A stretch of DNA of 64,000 bases, from NCBI RefSeq assembly GCF_905250085.1, contig NZ_CAJNOB010000034.1, forward strand, positions 80,007 through 144,006, read 5' to 3'. Of the stretch, positions 26,539-39,820 are shown one piece after another. Under the pieces are notes generated by a model that had not been told where the DNA came from, ran no database searches, and saw only the letters and a list, made by a program, of their open reading frames with translations. A program made the translations under genes and the position numbers. Each line of letters begins with the position of its first letter. Position 1 is the first letter of the stretch. The stretch is from Candidatus Methylacidithermus pantelleriae (GTDB lineage: Bacteria; Verrucomicrobiota; Verrucomicrobiia; Methylacidiphilales; Methylacidiphilaceae).

Positions 26539-26569
26539 GAACAGGATTGAATTGTGCGGAACACCCGCG
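26539..26569 (+). other. 16S processing stem, 5' strand
   Basis: This segment can pair with 28340-28371 beyond the 16S 3' end. The 24 positions 26539-26562 pair continuously with only Watson-Crick and three G-U pairs. This is the normal RNase III pre-16S stem. A boxA-like GTTCTTTGAG follows at 26573-26582. Confidence 0.75.
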
Positions 26570-26661
26570 CCAGTTCTTTGAGTTCCTGCGGCTTGTCCCT
26601 TGCCCTCTTCGTTCGGAGAGGGTAGTGGGAAAAAGAGCCGTTAACGGAATCGGACTTTCCT

Positions 26662-28201
<1,540 letters not shown>

Positions 28202-28339
28202 CGGAGTTACAGTTCGGCCCTTACTCGGGGGTGCTTGGGGCCTCCGGGGAGGTGTCCGGGCGAGGTCGAACTGCTACGTCCTGTGCCTGGTGAGGGTGCC
28301 AGGGGTGGCAGAAGTTCTTCCCTTTTGTACAAGGGAAGT

Positions 28340-28371
28340 CGCGGGGAGTTCCGCACAGTTCAGTCTTGTTC
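28340..28371 (+). other. 16S processing stem, 3' strand
   Basis: Partner of 26539-26569. It lies in the spacer between 16S and tRNA-Ala. Confidence 0.75.
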
Positions 28372-28448
28372 GGATTCGGGACTTGCCAATCGGGGCTTGG
28401 AGTCCGGCCGGGAAAAAGTTTTGGACCCTTTCCCCCAAAAGGGCGCAA

Positions 28449-28521
28449 GGGGGCATAGCTCAGCTGGTAGAGCGATAGCTTTGCACGCTATAGGTCAGGG
28501 GTTCGAGTCCCCTTGCCTCCA
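28449..28521 (+). tRNA. tRNA-Ala (TGC)
   Basis: 73 nt with a full cloverleaf. The acceptor stem pairs GGGGGCA with TGCCTCC, and the G3-U70 pair, the alanine identity element, is present. The anticodon loop is TTTGCAC with TGC, between ATAGC and GCTAT. The T arm is GGTTCGAGTCC-like. CCA is not encoded. It is the first tRNA in the 16S-23S spacer. Confidence 0.95.
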
Positions 28522-28596
28522 GTTTTGGGTGTTTGGGTCTTGAAGGGATGGCCCATTGACTTCTCCGGGTCGACTTGGGTACTTTGGAATGGACCG

Positions 28597-28673
28597 GGGC
28601 CTGTAGCTCAGTTGGTTAGAGCATGCGCTTGATAAGCGCAGGGTCACTGGTTCGAGCCCAGTCAGGCCCACCA
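28597..28673 (+). tRNA. tRNA-Ile (GAT)
   Basis: 77 nt including an encoded CCA (28671-28673). The acceptor stem pairs GGGCCTG with CAGGCCC, the anticodon loop is TTGATAA with GAT, and the T loop is TTCGAGC. It follows tRNA-Ala by 75 bp. Confidence 0.95.
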
Positions 28674-28726
28674 GGGTAAGTTGGTCCCTCCTTGTGAGGC
28701 AAGTGTGCGGGAGGGGCGCATTAGCC

Positions 28727-28810
28727 TTTGAGCGTTCTTTGAAAACTTCCGATGGATGGGTATGTGCCAGGGTCTGGCGTTTCGCGGAGCCTAGGGGCCA
28801 GGGCGGTCGG
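28727..28810 (+). other. 23S processing stem, 5' strand, with boxA-like element
   Basis: The stretch starting at 28727 (TTTGAGCGTTCTTTGAAAAC) and running through GATGGATG pairs with 31744-31787 after 23S. A second block GAGCCTAGGGG (~28786-28796) pairs with 31720-31735. GTTCTTTGAAAA resembles boxA, used in rRNA antitermination. Confidence 0.7.
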
Positions 28811-28836
28811 AAGCGACCGTTTCTTGTTGTCCGAGC

Positions 28837-31708
<2,872 letters not shown>

Positions 31709-31714
31709 GAACTC

Positions 31715-31787
31715 GGTCCTCTAGGCTTTTTGAGCGACAGGGTTCTGGTCGCATGCAATCCATCGGAGTTTTCAAAGAGCGCTTAAA
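31715..31787 (+). other. 23S processing stem, 3' strand
   Basis: Complement of 28727-28810. CATCGGAGTTTTCAAAGAGCG at 31761-31781 is nearly the exact reverse complement of the boxA-containing segment before 23S, so the boxA-like sequence is itself part of the stem. Confidence 0.7.
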
Positions 31788-31835
31788 GGCTGGTAGGGGG
31801 TCACCAGGTGCCTTTAGCCCGAAGGGAAAAAGGGA

Positions 31836-31950
31836 TCTGGTGACCATAGAGACGTGGAACCACCCGGTCCCATTCCGAACCCGGAAGTGAAACGCGTCAT
31901 CGCCGATGGTAGTGTGCCGCTAGGGCACGCGAGAGTAGGTCGTTGCCAGA
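31836..31950 (+). rRNA. rrf: 5S ribosomal RNA
   Basis: 115 nt. TCTGGTGAC at the 5' end pairs with GTTGCCAGA at the 3' end (helix I, nine pairs with G-U wobble). The conserved loop region CCCATTCCGAACCCGGAAGT and GCCGATGGTAGTG are present. Confidence 0.95.
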
Positions 31951-31951
31951 G

Positions 31952-31984
31952 TTCCGCTTGGGTATTACCCAAGCGGAATTTTTT
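31952..31984 (+). terminator. Intrinsic terminator of the rRNA operon
   Basis: A perfect 12-bp stem (31952-31963 with 31967-31978) around the loop ATT, followed directly by TTTTTT. It starts one base after 5S. Confidence 0.95.
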
Positions 31985-32815
31985 ATGTAATTTCTCGGTA
32001 TCATTGGAGCCAAACGCCGGAGCTGCCGGACATTTGTCTTGGGAGTGCATCCTCTGTTAGAGGGATCTCCCCTGATGGCCCTTTCTATCCCCAAAAAGGG
32101 CGCTTATGGGCTCGGGGGAGCAAAAGACTCCACCAATCCGGTGTCCAGTTTTACCAAATAGACTGAGATGGGCTATTGCTCGTACACTGTGGCGCAGGAC
32201 GTCCTTCGACTGATGTAAGTGGCCTTGCTACCGAGCCGGCCTCTGGCTGGACCCATCCGGTGTGCGTGTGCCTGAAACTGAGGTCCAATGGGTGGGAACC
32301 GTAGAGATGGAGTCCCCGTTAACAATGGAAAGCCAGAACGTTGCGGGAATAAATGAACTTGATCTTTCTGGACATCCCACTTGGTTTGGATGGCAGGCTG
32401 AAACCGCAAGCCTCTCTTTCACGGTAGGAAATGGGTTCGATCGGGCTTATTCGGGCCGACTTGCTCTAACGTGTCCTCCGTGCACCATCGGCTGGCTTCA
32501 GAAAGATGCCCAAAGTGGAGAGGCCAGTGCCAGCAGGCTTGTTCTACTTGTACGGTGGAGCGCCTACCAAGTTTATGGCAATCCATACACCTGGTTTTTT
32601 CATGATCGTTTTGCCAAAAATCATCCTTCTCAAAAGCAACAGCGGCAAGGTGCGAGCAGCCTCTAGCCTGGAGTTCGTCCGAACGCAAACATGTCAATTT
32701 TTTTTCTTATCCCGAAACCTCTTCCCTTCATGGGAAAGTGCCGACCGAATTGTGAACTGTTCTGGTCTGAAGCAAGGCAGCCTACTAACGTTCATGGTTG
32801 TCTACTTTATGAATT
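31985..32815. other. Gene-poor stretch after the rRNA operon
   Basis: 830 bp. One frame at 32262-32666 (134 residues from a GTG, with SGHPTWFGWQAETASLSFTV and VLLVRWSAYQVYGNPYTWFF) has mildly protein-like composition but no recognisable domain or ribosome site. I leave it uncalled. Confidence 0.35.
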
Positions 32816-33183
32816 ATGAACGTGGGCAAGTACGCGTTTTTTCTGTTGGTAACGGGTTCGCTTGTTCTTAGCGTAAGTGTTGCAGCGTCTGCACGGGAAA
32901 CACCGTTTGTCTTTACCCGAGTTGTAGCGATTCGATTTAAGGGTTCGGAAAAACATTCTTGCTCCGCATCGCGGGTCAAACGGGCTTCTCCGGACTCTTT
33001 TCAGTCCCGTGGAAAATCCAGGGGCCCGAAGGGTTCGGAGCGACCCATCTTATCCCCTTGATCGACTCTGAAGGGCTAGCTTACCTTCGACACTGTCTGA
33101 AGCTACATTACTGCAACCGAACGAGTGAATGGTTTCCTTTTGCCTATGTGATCCACTTGGGCCCGCGAAAAAAAGAGGAATGA
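32816..33183 (+). pseudogene. Frameshifted exported protein, unknown
   Basis: The ATG-proximal frame encodes a textbook signal peptide (MNVGKYAFFLLVTGSLVLS, cleavage near AASA) and TPFVFTRVVAIRFKG. The protein-like sequence then continues in the neighbouring frame as GFGKTFLLRIAGQTGFSGLF, FSVPWKIQGPEGFGATHLIP and ending FPFAYVIHLGPRKKEE at 33183. A single base change in length near 32940 would join both parts into ~123 residues. Either a real frameshift has killed a secreted protein gene or there is a sequencing error. Family not recognised. Confidence 0.45.
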
Positions 33184-34931
33184 GACCCAGTTTTTTGGAG
33201 TAGCTCGGTTTCCTTCTTTGGGTATTTCGCAACGCATTCGGTGCTCTACAATTTGCCTTCGGACTAAAGCTGCGCTACGCGGATGGCTTAAGGGCGACCA
33301 AGGGGTTTGCGGGACTTCTCCGTGGAAACCTTTCGAGATCCATTCGGCTCGGAGGCTGGTGGTGAGCCCGTAGACGAGGAAAAAGATCCGTATGGAATTG
33401 AGGACTCGGGATCGCCACCTACCAGGGATACAGGGGACGGGCTTCCAGGGAGCTTGTGAGCTGGGGAACGGCCGGTTCAAACCTCGGCGAGTCGCTCATA
33501 ATGAGTGAGGACTGCCCCGGGGGAAACTTCCGGCGGCCAGAGGTGAACCTCCAGGAGATACCAGCCATGGATCGCTTCCTCTTCTGGGAGCCGCTCCTCT
33601 CTGTACGTTTCCGCCAGAAGCGGCCGCGAGGCTCGACCCCCTACTCCCAAGTATTTATGGGGTTGCAGGCAAGAGAACGCCCCGACCGAGCGCGCGCTCC
33701 AGTTTGAGCGGATCGGCTGTTTTTTCGGCGATCATTTTGGGAATCTCAGCCGATACCTCGATGGCAGAAGGCACCCGGCTTACCCGCCGGGCCCGATCGC
33801 GCAAGGACTAGGCCATTCTCCTCCGGGCATCACAGATCGAACCCCATTGCCTTGTACCTTCATAAGTTACGTCCGGTCGGTGAGCCAATGCTGCCGCTCT
33901 TCTGGCCAAATCCCGACGATCGCTCTTGGAGCTTGGGTTCTCTTAGCTCAAGTGACATACGGAAGCCCTCTCTCCTTCGAGCGCTTCGACGTTCGACGGG
34001 CTTTTTCCTTCCTCCATCAAAAACGATCTTTGGATTCCCAACCGTCTTGCAGTCTCACAACTAACGCCACAAGCGTCTTCGAATCCGCCCGGGTTGCCCG
34101 CAACATTTTTCCAACAAAACCGGAACTCCTTGAGCATGGGTCGCAATTGAGAAGAAAAACCTGCCGCCAATCCCCCTCGCTGAACCCGGCTGTGTCCATA
34201 ACCGGCCACTCCCTCCAGTCCTGCCCCCTCAAGGTACACACGGGGGTAGATCATAAGGGACCAAACTCGTTCCCGGGAGGCGACCCTCGCGATAGAGCTT
34301 CTTTTCCACCTAGCTCTAAACCCCCTTTTCACCCAGCCAATCGTTCGGTATAGCTCTTTTTCCTCCAAGTCCTTTTTCCTCCACCCCCACAGTGCCCCCA
34401 AACCCGTCTCCCTTGTTTTTTTGGCAACGCACACCGCGGAGAGAAAAACATCCGCCCCAAAAGGGATCGCTTTACGCTTTACTCAACCGTTGGTTCTGCT
34501 CCGTTCTCACTCCTGCACGCATTTGCACTGGACCCCACCTTCTTCGGCGCACCTCTTTCCGTACCCCTAACGCCCCATCATCTAAGGGCTCCCCTACTTC
34601 TTAAGCCCTTCAGGGGGACCAGCTTCCAGCGTTTCAAGCTTGTGTGAAGAAGCTGTTGCGTTTCGACCGGGAGCGGCCTCTCCCATTGGCCCAACTCCTC
34701 TCTCCACCTTTTTGGCCACCCACTAGGACGGCCGGACGTCCACCTGCCGGTACACCTTCCCGTTGCCATCGGTACGGACCTCCTGGACCTAAATGTCTAC
34801 ACCTTACAACATCCAAGATTTTTCCTGTGGAAGAGTTAGCTAGGGACAGTCCTCTGATTTATCGACCCTACGCACTTTCCCATGAGTCGTTGATTTGCAA
34901 GTACAAAGGTGAAAAGGGTCGCGAAGTTACA
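33184..34931. other. 1.75 kb gap with no supportable gene
   Basis: The longest frames (33943-34434 minus, 33847-34353 plus) overlap each other and show no motif. No RNA gene, repeat array or terminator is evident. Confidence 0.45.
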
Positions 34932-35360
34932 TTAGGACTGTTTGGCGATCCAGCGCAGGAGGGCTATGGCAATTGCATTAGCCAAAAGGAAACCCGCAAG
35001 AGTTCCTATCGTCTCGTGCCAGCATAAGTGACCGCCAGCGAAAAAGACTCCAAGAATCATCCCCACAAGCGGAAGCCCAACCCATAACAACGGCAAAAAG
35101 AAGAAGAGCCCCACAATCCCCCATGTTTTCCATCGCTGCCGCGGATGCAAAACGATAGGAGACCCCCACCCTAGGGAGATGACCCATGGGTCGGGTGGCG
35201 ATGTTTCTTGCGCTTCGCTAATCAGAGACGAGGTCTTCTGCGAACCAGGAGCAGATGGGGTTGAGGTAAAAGGATCCGGTATTTGCGTTGCGCCGTTTCG
35301 CCCAAAAGAAGGGGCTTTGGCAAACTCTCGGATGCTTTCTTTTCGTCTGGAAAGCTCCAT
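34932..35360 (-). CDS. Membrane protein with two C-terminal helices, unknown
   Basis: A 142-residue protein. The first ~80 residues are polar, rich in Ser and Pro, probably unstructured and cytoplasmic. Then come two hydrophobic helices, WGIVGLFFFLPLLWVGLPLV extending to ~110 and TIGTLAGFLLANAIAIALLRW at the end. The helices and the charge pattern make it a plausible gene, but no family is recognised and no ribosome site precedes the ATG at 35360. Confidence 0.5.
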   Translation of the reverse strand: MELSRRKESIREFAKAPSFGRNGATQIPDPFTSTPSAPGSQKTSSLISEAQETSPPDPWVISLGWGSPIVLHPRQRWKTWGIVGLFFFLPLLWVGLPLVGMILGVFFAGGHLCWHETIGTLAGFLLANAIAIALLRWIAKQS

Positions 35361-36103
35361 AGGGGCGCTGCGCTTAAAATGTGCTTCATGAGCGCAAAAG
35401 ACTCAAGTGCAACTCGGCCTGGAGGCGGGAGGCTTAAGGATAACCTCATAAGGGCTTTCGGCTATTGGGTGCTATTGAAAAAAGGGGAGGCAACCCTCCC
35501 AATGTCGCGGGATGGTTTCCAACCGTTTTTTTTTCCAACCGAGGCCGACAGCTGGCATGATTGCTGTGAGGGCTCTCCCCTTTTTTATTGGGTTTAGGCA
35601 CCGGGCAGGGTTTTGTGTCTCCTGGTCGGGCTTTAGACCTCTTCCATGGTTAAAAACCAAGGGGGCTTGTAGGGCACTTTCCGGTCAAAAGCTCCCGTTG
35701 GATTGCCGATCGTCGGAACTTTTAGGGGAACTTATGGCGCAAGACCAACGCCTTTTTTTCGATTTCCGTTGTTTAATTCTCGGCGTCTCAGGACCGTGAC
35801 CAGTTGGGGGACGGTTGGACAGGAGGATTGGAGATAGACCCCTTTTCCGAGAGGAGCGGTGTTGGCTGGAGAATGGGGCAACCATTGTAAGGGGTACGTT
35901 TGGAAGGTCTTCGTCGATCAAGCGGTGGAGACTTTGGAAGAAGGGTTCAATGGATCGGAAATGTGCGCGTGGGAAAAGCGGGAGAAAAGAAACGCCAGCG
36001 GCATTAAGAGGAAAACCAAAAGCTTATGAGAAACGTCTTATGCAAAAAGCCGCTTTTTTGGTAGGTTTGGTTTGCGGGGAGCTGCTAATAGCTCTTTTTC
36101 AAC
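35361..36103. other. 740 bp gap before the coiled-coil pair
   Basis: A short frame from ATG 35388 to 35597 (MSAKDSSATRPGGGRLKDNL...) is possible but unsupported. A small GC-rich inverted repeat lies near 35486-35501. The promoter of the following tandem genes should be here. Confidence 0.35.
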
Positions 36104-36652
36104 GTGAAGACAGAGGAGCTTCTCGGTACCTCAGCGCTAGGGATTTTTGCGGTCGCTATTCTGCTCCTGACGGGAACGCTTCTTTACAGAGAATATCGAG
36201 AGGACCAAAAAGAAAAAGCCAAGGCAGAATTTGCAGTTGCACTGGACCGGATCATTTCGTCAGCACCCGGAAGCGAGGCCCAGAGGCGGTTAGGGGAGCG
36301 AATCCGAAGCATTTTGGCTGATCCCCAAAAGCTCACGGAAAAGTCGGTCGACGAACTTCGTTCGGTCGGTCAGGAGGCCAAAAAATTGGCCAACCAGCTT
36401 CGTTCCGCCTTGCGGGAAGCCGAATCGGCGAAGGAGGAGATTGCACGCCGTCGAAAAGTGGCTTCTCCCGATGAGGTGGTGACTTTTTTCCAGGCGGGCC
36501 GCATGGGGGAACTTTCCCGTAGAGCGGTTGCCTTTGACCAAATGGCCCATCAGATTGACGAGAGTCTTATCCCAATGGTGGAGGAGGCAATCGCGTCGGC
36601 AAAACAGCAATCCGAAAAGCCTCAGGAGAGGGGTCGCTCGGTTAAGAGATAG
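36104..36652 (+). CDS. Membrane-anchored coiled-coil protein, paralogue of the Trp-rich protein
   Basis: A 182-residue protein: a short start MKTEELLGTS, a membrane helix at ~11-28 (LGIFAVAILLLTGTLLY), then a long charged helical region to the end with KAKAEFAVALDRIISSAPGS, a probable coiled coil and ARRRKVASPDEVVTFFQAGR. The start codon is GTG (an in-frame TAG lies 15 bases upstream). The helix, the KAEF..DR..APRR/GS segment and the DELV/DEVV block recur at the same spacing in the next gene, so the two are duplicates. Function unknown. It lacks the low-complexity tail of its neighbour. Confidence 0.7.
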   Translation: MKTEELLGTSALGIFAVAILLLTGTLLYREYREDQKEKAKAEFAVALDRIISSAPGSEAQRRLGERIRSILADPQKLTEKSVDELRSVGQEAKKLANQLRSALREAESAKEEIARRRKVASPDEVVTFFQAGRMGELSRRAVAFDQMAHQIDESLIPMVEEAIASAKQQSEKPQERGRSVKR

Positions 36653-36768
36653 CATATCGCAAAAAGGAATCAGAGAGGATATCGGGAAAAGGAATCAGAG
36701 GGGAGTCGATTCGACAGGAGAAAGAGCAGGCGTTAGATTATGTTCAAGAACCTGGAACGGTGGCGACA

Positions 36769-38703
36769 ATGAAAACGATGCGTTTGAGTCTCCTACTAGG
36801 GGCAGCGGCGGCTTTGGCGGCTATTCCGACAGGAGTTGCTGTGTACCAGACTTACCAGGGTCACCAGCGAGAAGTAGCCAAGGCGGAGTTTTCGCGCACG
36901 TTCGATCGTTTGCTTGCCAAGGCTCCCCGGCGCGAGGATCTAAACCAACTGTCCGAACAACTACGAGCGCTTATGGCAGATCCGGCGAAGATCACGCAAT
37001 CCACTGTAGGGGAGCTAGAGCAACTGGCGAGCCGTGCAGCGGACAACGCAAGGCAGGCGCAAGAAGTGGTTCGGCAAATCGAGCAAGCCAAGGAAGACAT
37101 TGCTCGCCGGTATCATTTAGTGGCCTCCGATGAACTTGTGAGCTATTTACAGACACAAAGGATCCAAGAGATCCAGCGGTTAGGAGATGCTTTCGAACGC
37201 TTCGCTAGTGATGTCCGGAACCAGTGGATTCCCCTTGCCCAGAATGCCTTGGCCAACCCGCCTCAAGGGCAAACGGTTTCAGAAGGTGTAACGTCGGGGC
37301 AGGTTCCAGGCGGGTCTCAGCCCTCTGGGGTAGCGCGCTCCCTGGGGGGGTCCCATAGTTACGTGCGGAGATACGGGTATGCCGCAGCCGGGTCCGGTTA
37401 TCCGGACGAGTATGGTTATCTAGCAAGTGGTTCGACTTACGTCGGCAACTACGCCGATTTTGCGACGGGACCGATCTACGCCGATTACTACGACTACGAT
37501 TACGACGACGCATATGATTATGGCGATCTCGATTACGACTGGGATTACGGGTACAGCTATGCCTATGCCCCCACGGTTGCTATTGGCCTCTGGCCATGGT
37601 GGTGGAGTTGGTGGCCTTGGTGGGGCTGGGGGTGGTGGCCCGGCTGGGGCGTCGGGATCGGTTGGTGGTCCCCAGGTATTAGCATTTCCTTTGGATGGGG
37701 TTTTCCTTGGGTCGGTTGGGGAGGCTGGTGGAGTCCGTTTTGGTGCTGGAGACCTTGGTGGTGTGGTCCCTCCTGGTGGGGATGGAATGGATGGTGGGGA
37801 GGGAACCGGTGGTGGGGATGGAATGGGGATCCTCCTGGTGGTCGATGGTTTGGCTGGGGCAATCGGTGGGGAAATTTCTGGGCGAACCGGTGGGGAAATT
37901 TCGGAAACATGGCCCGCTGGAACCAGTTGGGCGGGGCGACTAACATCGCAAACTTTAATCGGATGACTCCCTGGAACCGGTTTCAAGCCTTAGGCAACCG
38001 GGGGTTTGTGGGCAATGGTCTGGGGAATCGTTTTTCGGCTTTGTCCGGCGCGCAGGATCCTTCCCGAAACTTGGCAGGGCTCAATGGGCGATTGGGTAAT
38101 GAGATCGGACAGCGGTCGACAGTTCTTTCCGGAGGAAATCGAGGATTCTCCTCGAGTCTCCCAGCTTCCCGGGGCTTCCAGTTTGAGCGTGCCCCGCAAA
38201 ACCGTTTTGGGAATGTGAACCCAAGGGGAGGAGCAAACTTGGGCAGGGGCGGTTTTCGGTTCAGCCAGCCACCGAGCAGGTCCTTCGGAGGAGCCTCTGC
38301 GGGTAGAACATTTCAGCCGGCAAGAGGGATGAGTGCCTTTCGGTTCTCCCCTCCTCGGAGCTCGGCTGGTTTGTCGCGCGCTCAAACGTTGCGACAGTTT
38401 TCCGGAGGTAGGTCGCGCTTCTGGAGTGGAGGAGTTCATTCCTTTGGTGGAGCCAGATCCTGGGGCACGTCTAGGAGCTTCGGGGGCTTTCGTGGGATTT
38501 CTCCGGTGGGTCGTGGGGGATGGGGAGGCGGCTGGAGACCGAGCCATGGGGGCTTTCGGTCCTTTGGAGGTATGGGTGGTTTTCGAGGCGGTGCTTTCCG
38601 TGGATTTGGAGGGGGATTCCGTGGTGGCGCTTTTCACGGAGGAGGTTTCCGGGGAGGAGGGTTTCACGGGGGAGGCTTCCGCGGAGGGGGTTTCCATCGC
38701 TAA
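36769..38703 (+). CDS. Anchored coiled-coil protein with Tyr/Asp, Trp/Gly and Gly/Phe-rich tail
   Basis: A 644-residue protein in five parts. Residues ~1-25 are a hydrophobic anchor (LSLLLGAAAALAAIPTGVAV). Residues ~30-165 are a helical, coiled-coil-like domain shared with the upstream gene. Residues ~200-270 are Tyr/Asp/Gly-rich (ADYYDYDYDDAYDYGDLDYD). Residues ~273-384 are Trp/Gly/Pro-rich, with about 36 Trp in roughly 100 residues (for example WPWWWSWWPWWGWGWWPGWG). Residues ~385-575 are Asn/Arg/Gly/Phe-rich, and ~577-644 are GGF/HGGGFRGG-type short repeats. The whole tail is probably exposed outside the cytoplasm. No family is recognised. GTG at 36760 is an alternative start. Confidence 0.8.
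   Translation: MKTMRLSLLLGAAAALAAIPTGVAVYQTYQGHQREVAKAEFSRTFDRLLAKAPRREDLNQLSEQLRALMADPAKITQSTVGELEQLASRAADNARQAQEVVRQIEQAKEDIARRYHLVASDELVSYLQTQRIQEIQRLGDAFERFASDVRNQWIPLAQNALANPPQGQTVSEGVTSGQVPGGSQPSGVARSLGGSHSYVRRYGYAAAGSGYPDEYGYLASGSTYVGNYADFATGPIYADYYDYDYDDAYDYGDLDYDWDYGYSYAYAPTVAIGLWPWWWSWWPWWGWGWWPGWGVGIGWWSPGISISFGWGFPWVGWGGWWSPFWCWRPWWCGPSWWGWNGWWGGNRWWGWNGDPPGGRWFGWGNRWGNFWANRWGNFGNMARWNQLGGATNIANFNRMTPWNRFQALGNRGFVGNGLGNRFSALSGAQDPSRNLAGLNGRLGNEIGQRSTVLSGGNRGFSSSLPASRGFQFERAPQNRFGNVNPRGGANLGRGGFRFSQPPSRSFGGASAGRTFQPARGMSAFRFSPPRSSAGLSRAQTLRQFSGGRSRFWSGGVHSFGGARSWGTSRSFGGFRGISPVGRGGWGGGWRPSHGGFRSFGGMGGFRGGAFRGFGGGFRGGAFHGGGFRGGGFHGGGFRGGGFHR
38500..38702 (+). repeat. Imperfect repeats coding for Gly-Gly-Phe units
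   Basis: The end of the Trp-rich gene consists of imperfect in-frame repeats of about 15-30 bp (GGAGGTTTCCGGGGAGGA and variants) coding for GGGFRGG and GGGFHGG units. Such arrays can change length by slippage. Confidence 0.65.
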
Positions 38704-39055
38704 TCGTCCTTTTGGCGAGGCTCTCGCCGGTTTTTCCTAGGAAGTCTACTCCCCGTGGAGCTTTTCCAGCGCTCGGGATACTCGTGGTGGCTAGGGGGTG
38801 TCGTAGAATGGGTAGTTGAGGTCTCATTTCTTGGTCTTTGTCGCAGGATTCTGCGGAAGCCTGTCGTCTTTTACCAGGGATAACGCTTTTTGGATCCAAG
38901 ATCGCGGCGCAGCTTCCTCTGGCTGTAAGTCCTGGTGGAAAGCCTGCTTTCTTCTTCCTCATCTGGAGAGGTATGCGTTTGCGAAACGCAAAGAGGGCTC
39001 CATAGGAGGAAATGTGGACCCGCGGACCTTTGGAGGATAGAAAGGACTTCTGTAG
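38704..39055. other. Intergenic, 350 bp
   Basis: Contains no protein-like frame. AGGAGG at 39005-39010 and the context GGACCTTTGGAGGATAG before 39056 fit the ribosome site region of the ABC gene. Confidence 0.4.
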
Positions 39056-39820
39056 ATGCAAGAGCCGGTTGTTGAGGTTGAAGCACTCGGAAAACGATTC
39101 GGGCCCACGGTCGCAGTTGAAGATCTTACGTTTCGGGTTTGGGAGGGAGAAACCGTCGGATTACTTGGCCCGAATGGGGCTGGAAAGACTACGGTGATCC
39201 ACATGCTTTTGGGCCTGACCTTACCGAGCTGTGGGACGATCCGGGTGTTTGGTCTTCCGATGAATGGACACCGGGTCCAGATTCTCCAAAGGTCGAATTT
39301 TGTCTCGGCTTACACGAATTTACCCACCAACTTACGTGTTTTGGAGAATTTGCGGATCTTTGCTCTCCTGTACGGACTCCGGCGAGCGGAACGGAAAATT
39401 TGGGAACTTTTGGAACTGGTGGAAATTCCCCATCTCGCTCGAAAGGTCACCGGGGTGCTTTCTTCGGGTGAAATGACCCGGGTTAATCTGTGCAAGGCTC
39501 TTCTAAATGATCCCGAGCTTCTCCTCCTGGACGAACCTACTGCAGGGTTGGATCCCGATATTGCAGACAAAGTTCGTAGGCTTCTTCAACGGCTGCAGAA
39601 AGAAAGAAGGATCACCATGATCTATACATCTCATAATATGAGGGAAATTGAAGAGCTTTGTGATCGAGTCCTTTTTCTCTACCGAGGCAGACTTTTGACG
39701 GAGGGACCTCCGAAGGAGGTTGCCGTGCGTTTTGGAAGGAAGTCCTTGGAGGAGTTTTTCATTTCCCTGGCAAGGGAGGGTAAGTCAGCAGTCGAACCTC
39801 CCCGTTCCGCTAGTCCATGA
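39056..39820 (+). CDS. ABC transporter ATP-binding protein
   Basis: A 254-residue ATPase. The Walker A is GPNGAGKTT (~40), the signature is LSSGEMTR (~139), and the Walker B is ELLLLDEPTAGLDPD (~160) followed by the switch His in TSHNMREIEEL. The E/GEMTR signature and the length fit ABC-2 type exporters. It supplies energy to the permease encoded next. Its stop overlaps the permease ATG (ATGA). The substrate could be a drug, a lipid or a polysaccharide precursor. Confidence 0.92.
   Translation: MQEPVVEVEALGKRFGPTVAVEDLTFRVWEGETVGLLGPNGAGKTTVIHMLLGLTLPSCGTIRVFGLPMNGHRVQILQRSNFVSAYTNLPTNLRVLENLRIFALLYGLRRAERKIWELLELVEIPHLARKVTGVLSSGEMTRVNLCKALLNDPELLLLDEPTAGLDPDIADKVRRLLQRLQKERRITMIYTSHNMREIEELCDRVLFLYRGRLLTEGPPKEVAVRFGRKSLEEFFISLAREGKSAVEPPRSASP

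Noticed and set aside
32262..32666. 134-residue frame after the rRNA operon
   Set aside because: Composition is only mildly protein-like, without domain, ribosome site or neighbours. Not called as a gene.
33943..34434. 163-residue minus frame
   Set aside because: Overlaps a similar plus-strand frame, no motif, Arg/Gly-rich as expected by chance in GC-rich DNA.
37427..37966. Gly-rich frame shifted inside the Trp-rich gene
   Set aside because: Alternative frame of the same low-complexity DNA; the anchored, duplicated N-terminal domain fixes the true frame.
37990..38697. 235-residue minus frame opposite the Trp-rich gene
   Set aside because: Ser/Pro/Thr-rich mirror of the Gly/Phe repeats on the plus strand, which continue a real N-terminal domain.
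38500..38702. Possible CRISPR-like array
   Set aside because: The repeats are imperfect, directly adjacent and in frame with a Gly/Phe-rich coding sequence; no spacers and no cas genes in the window.
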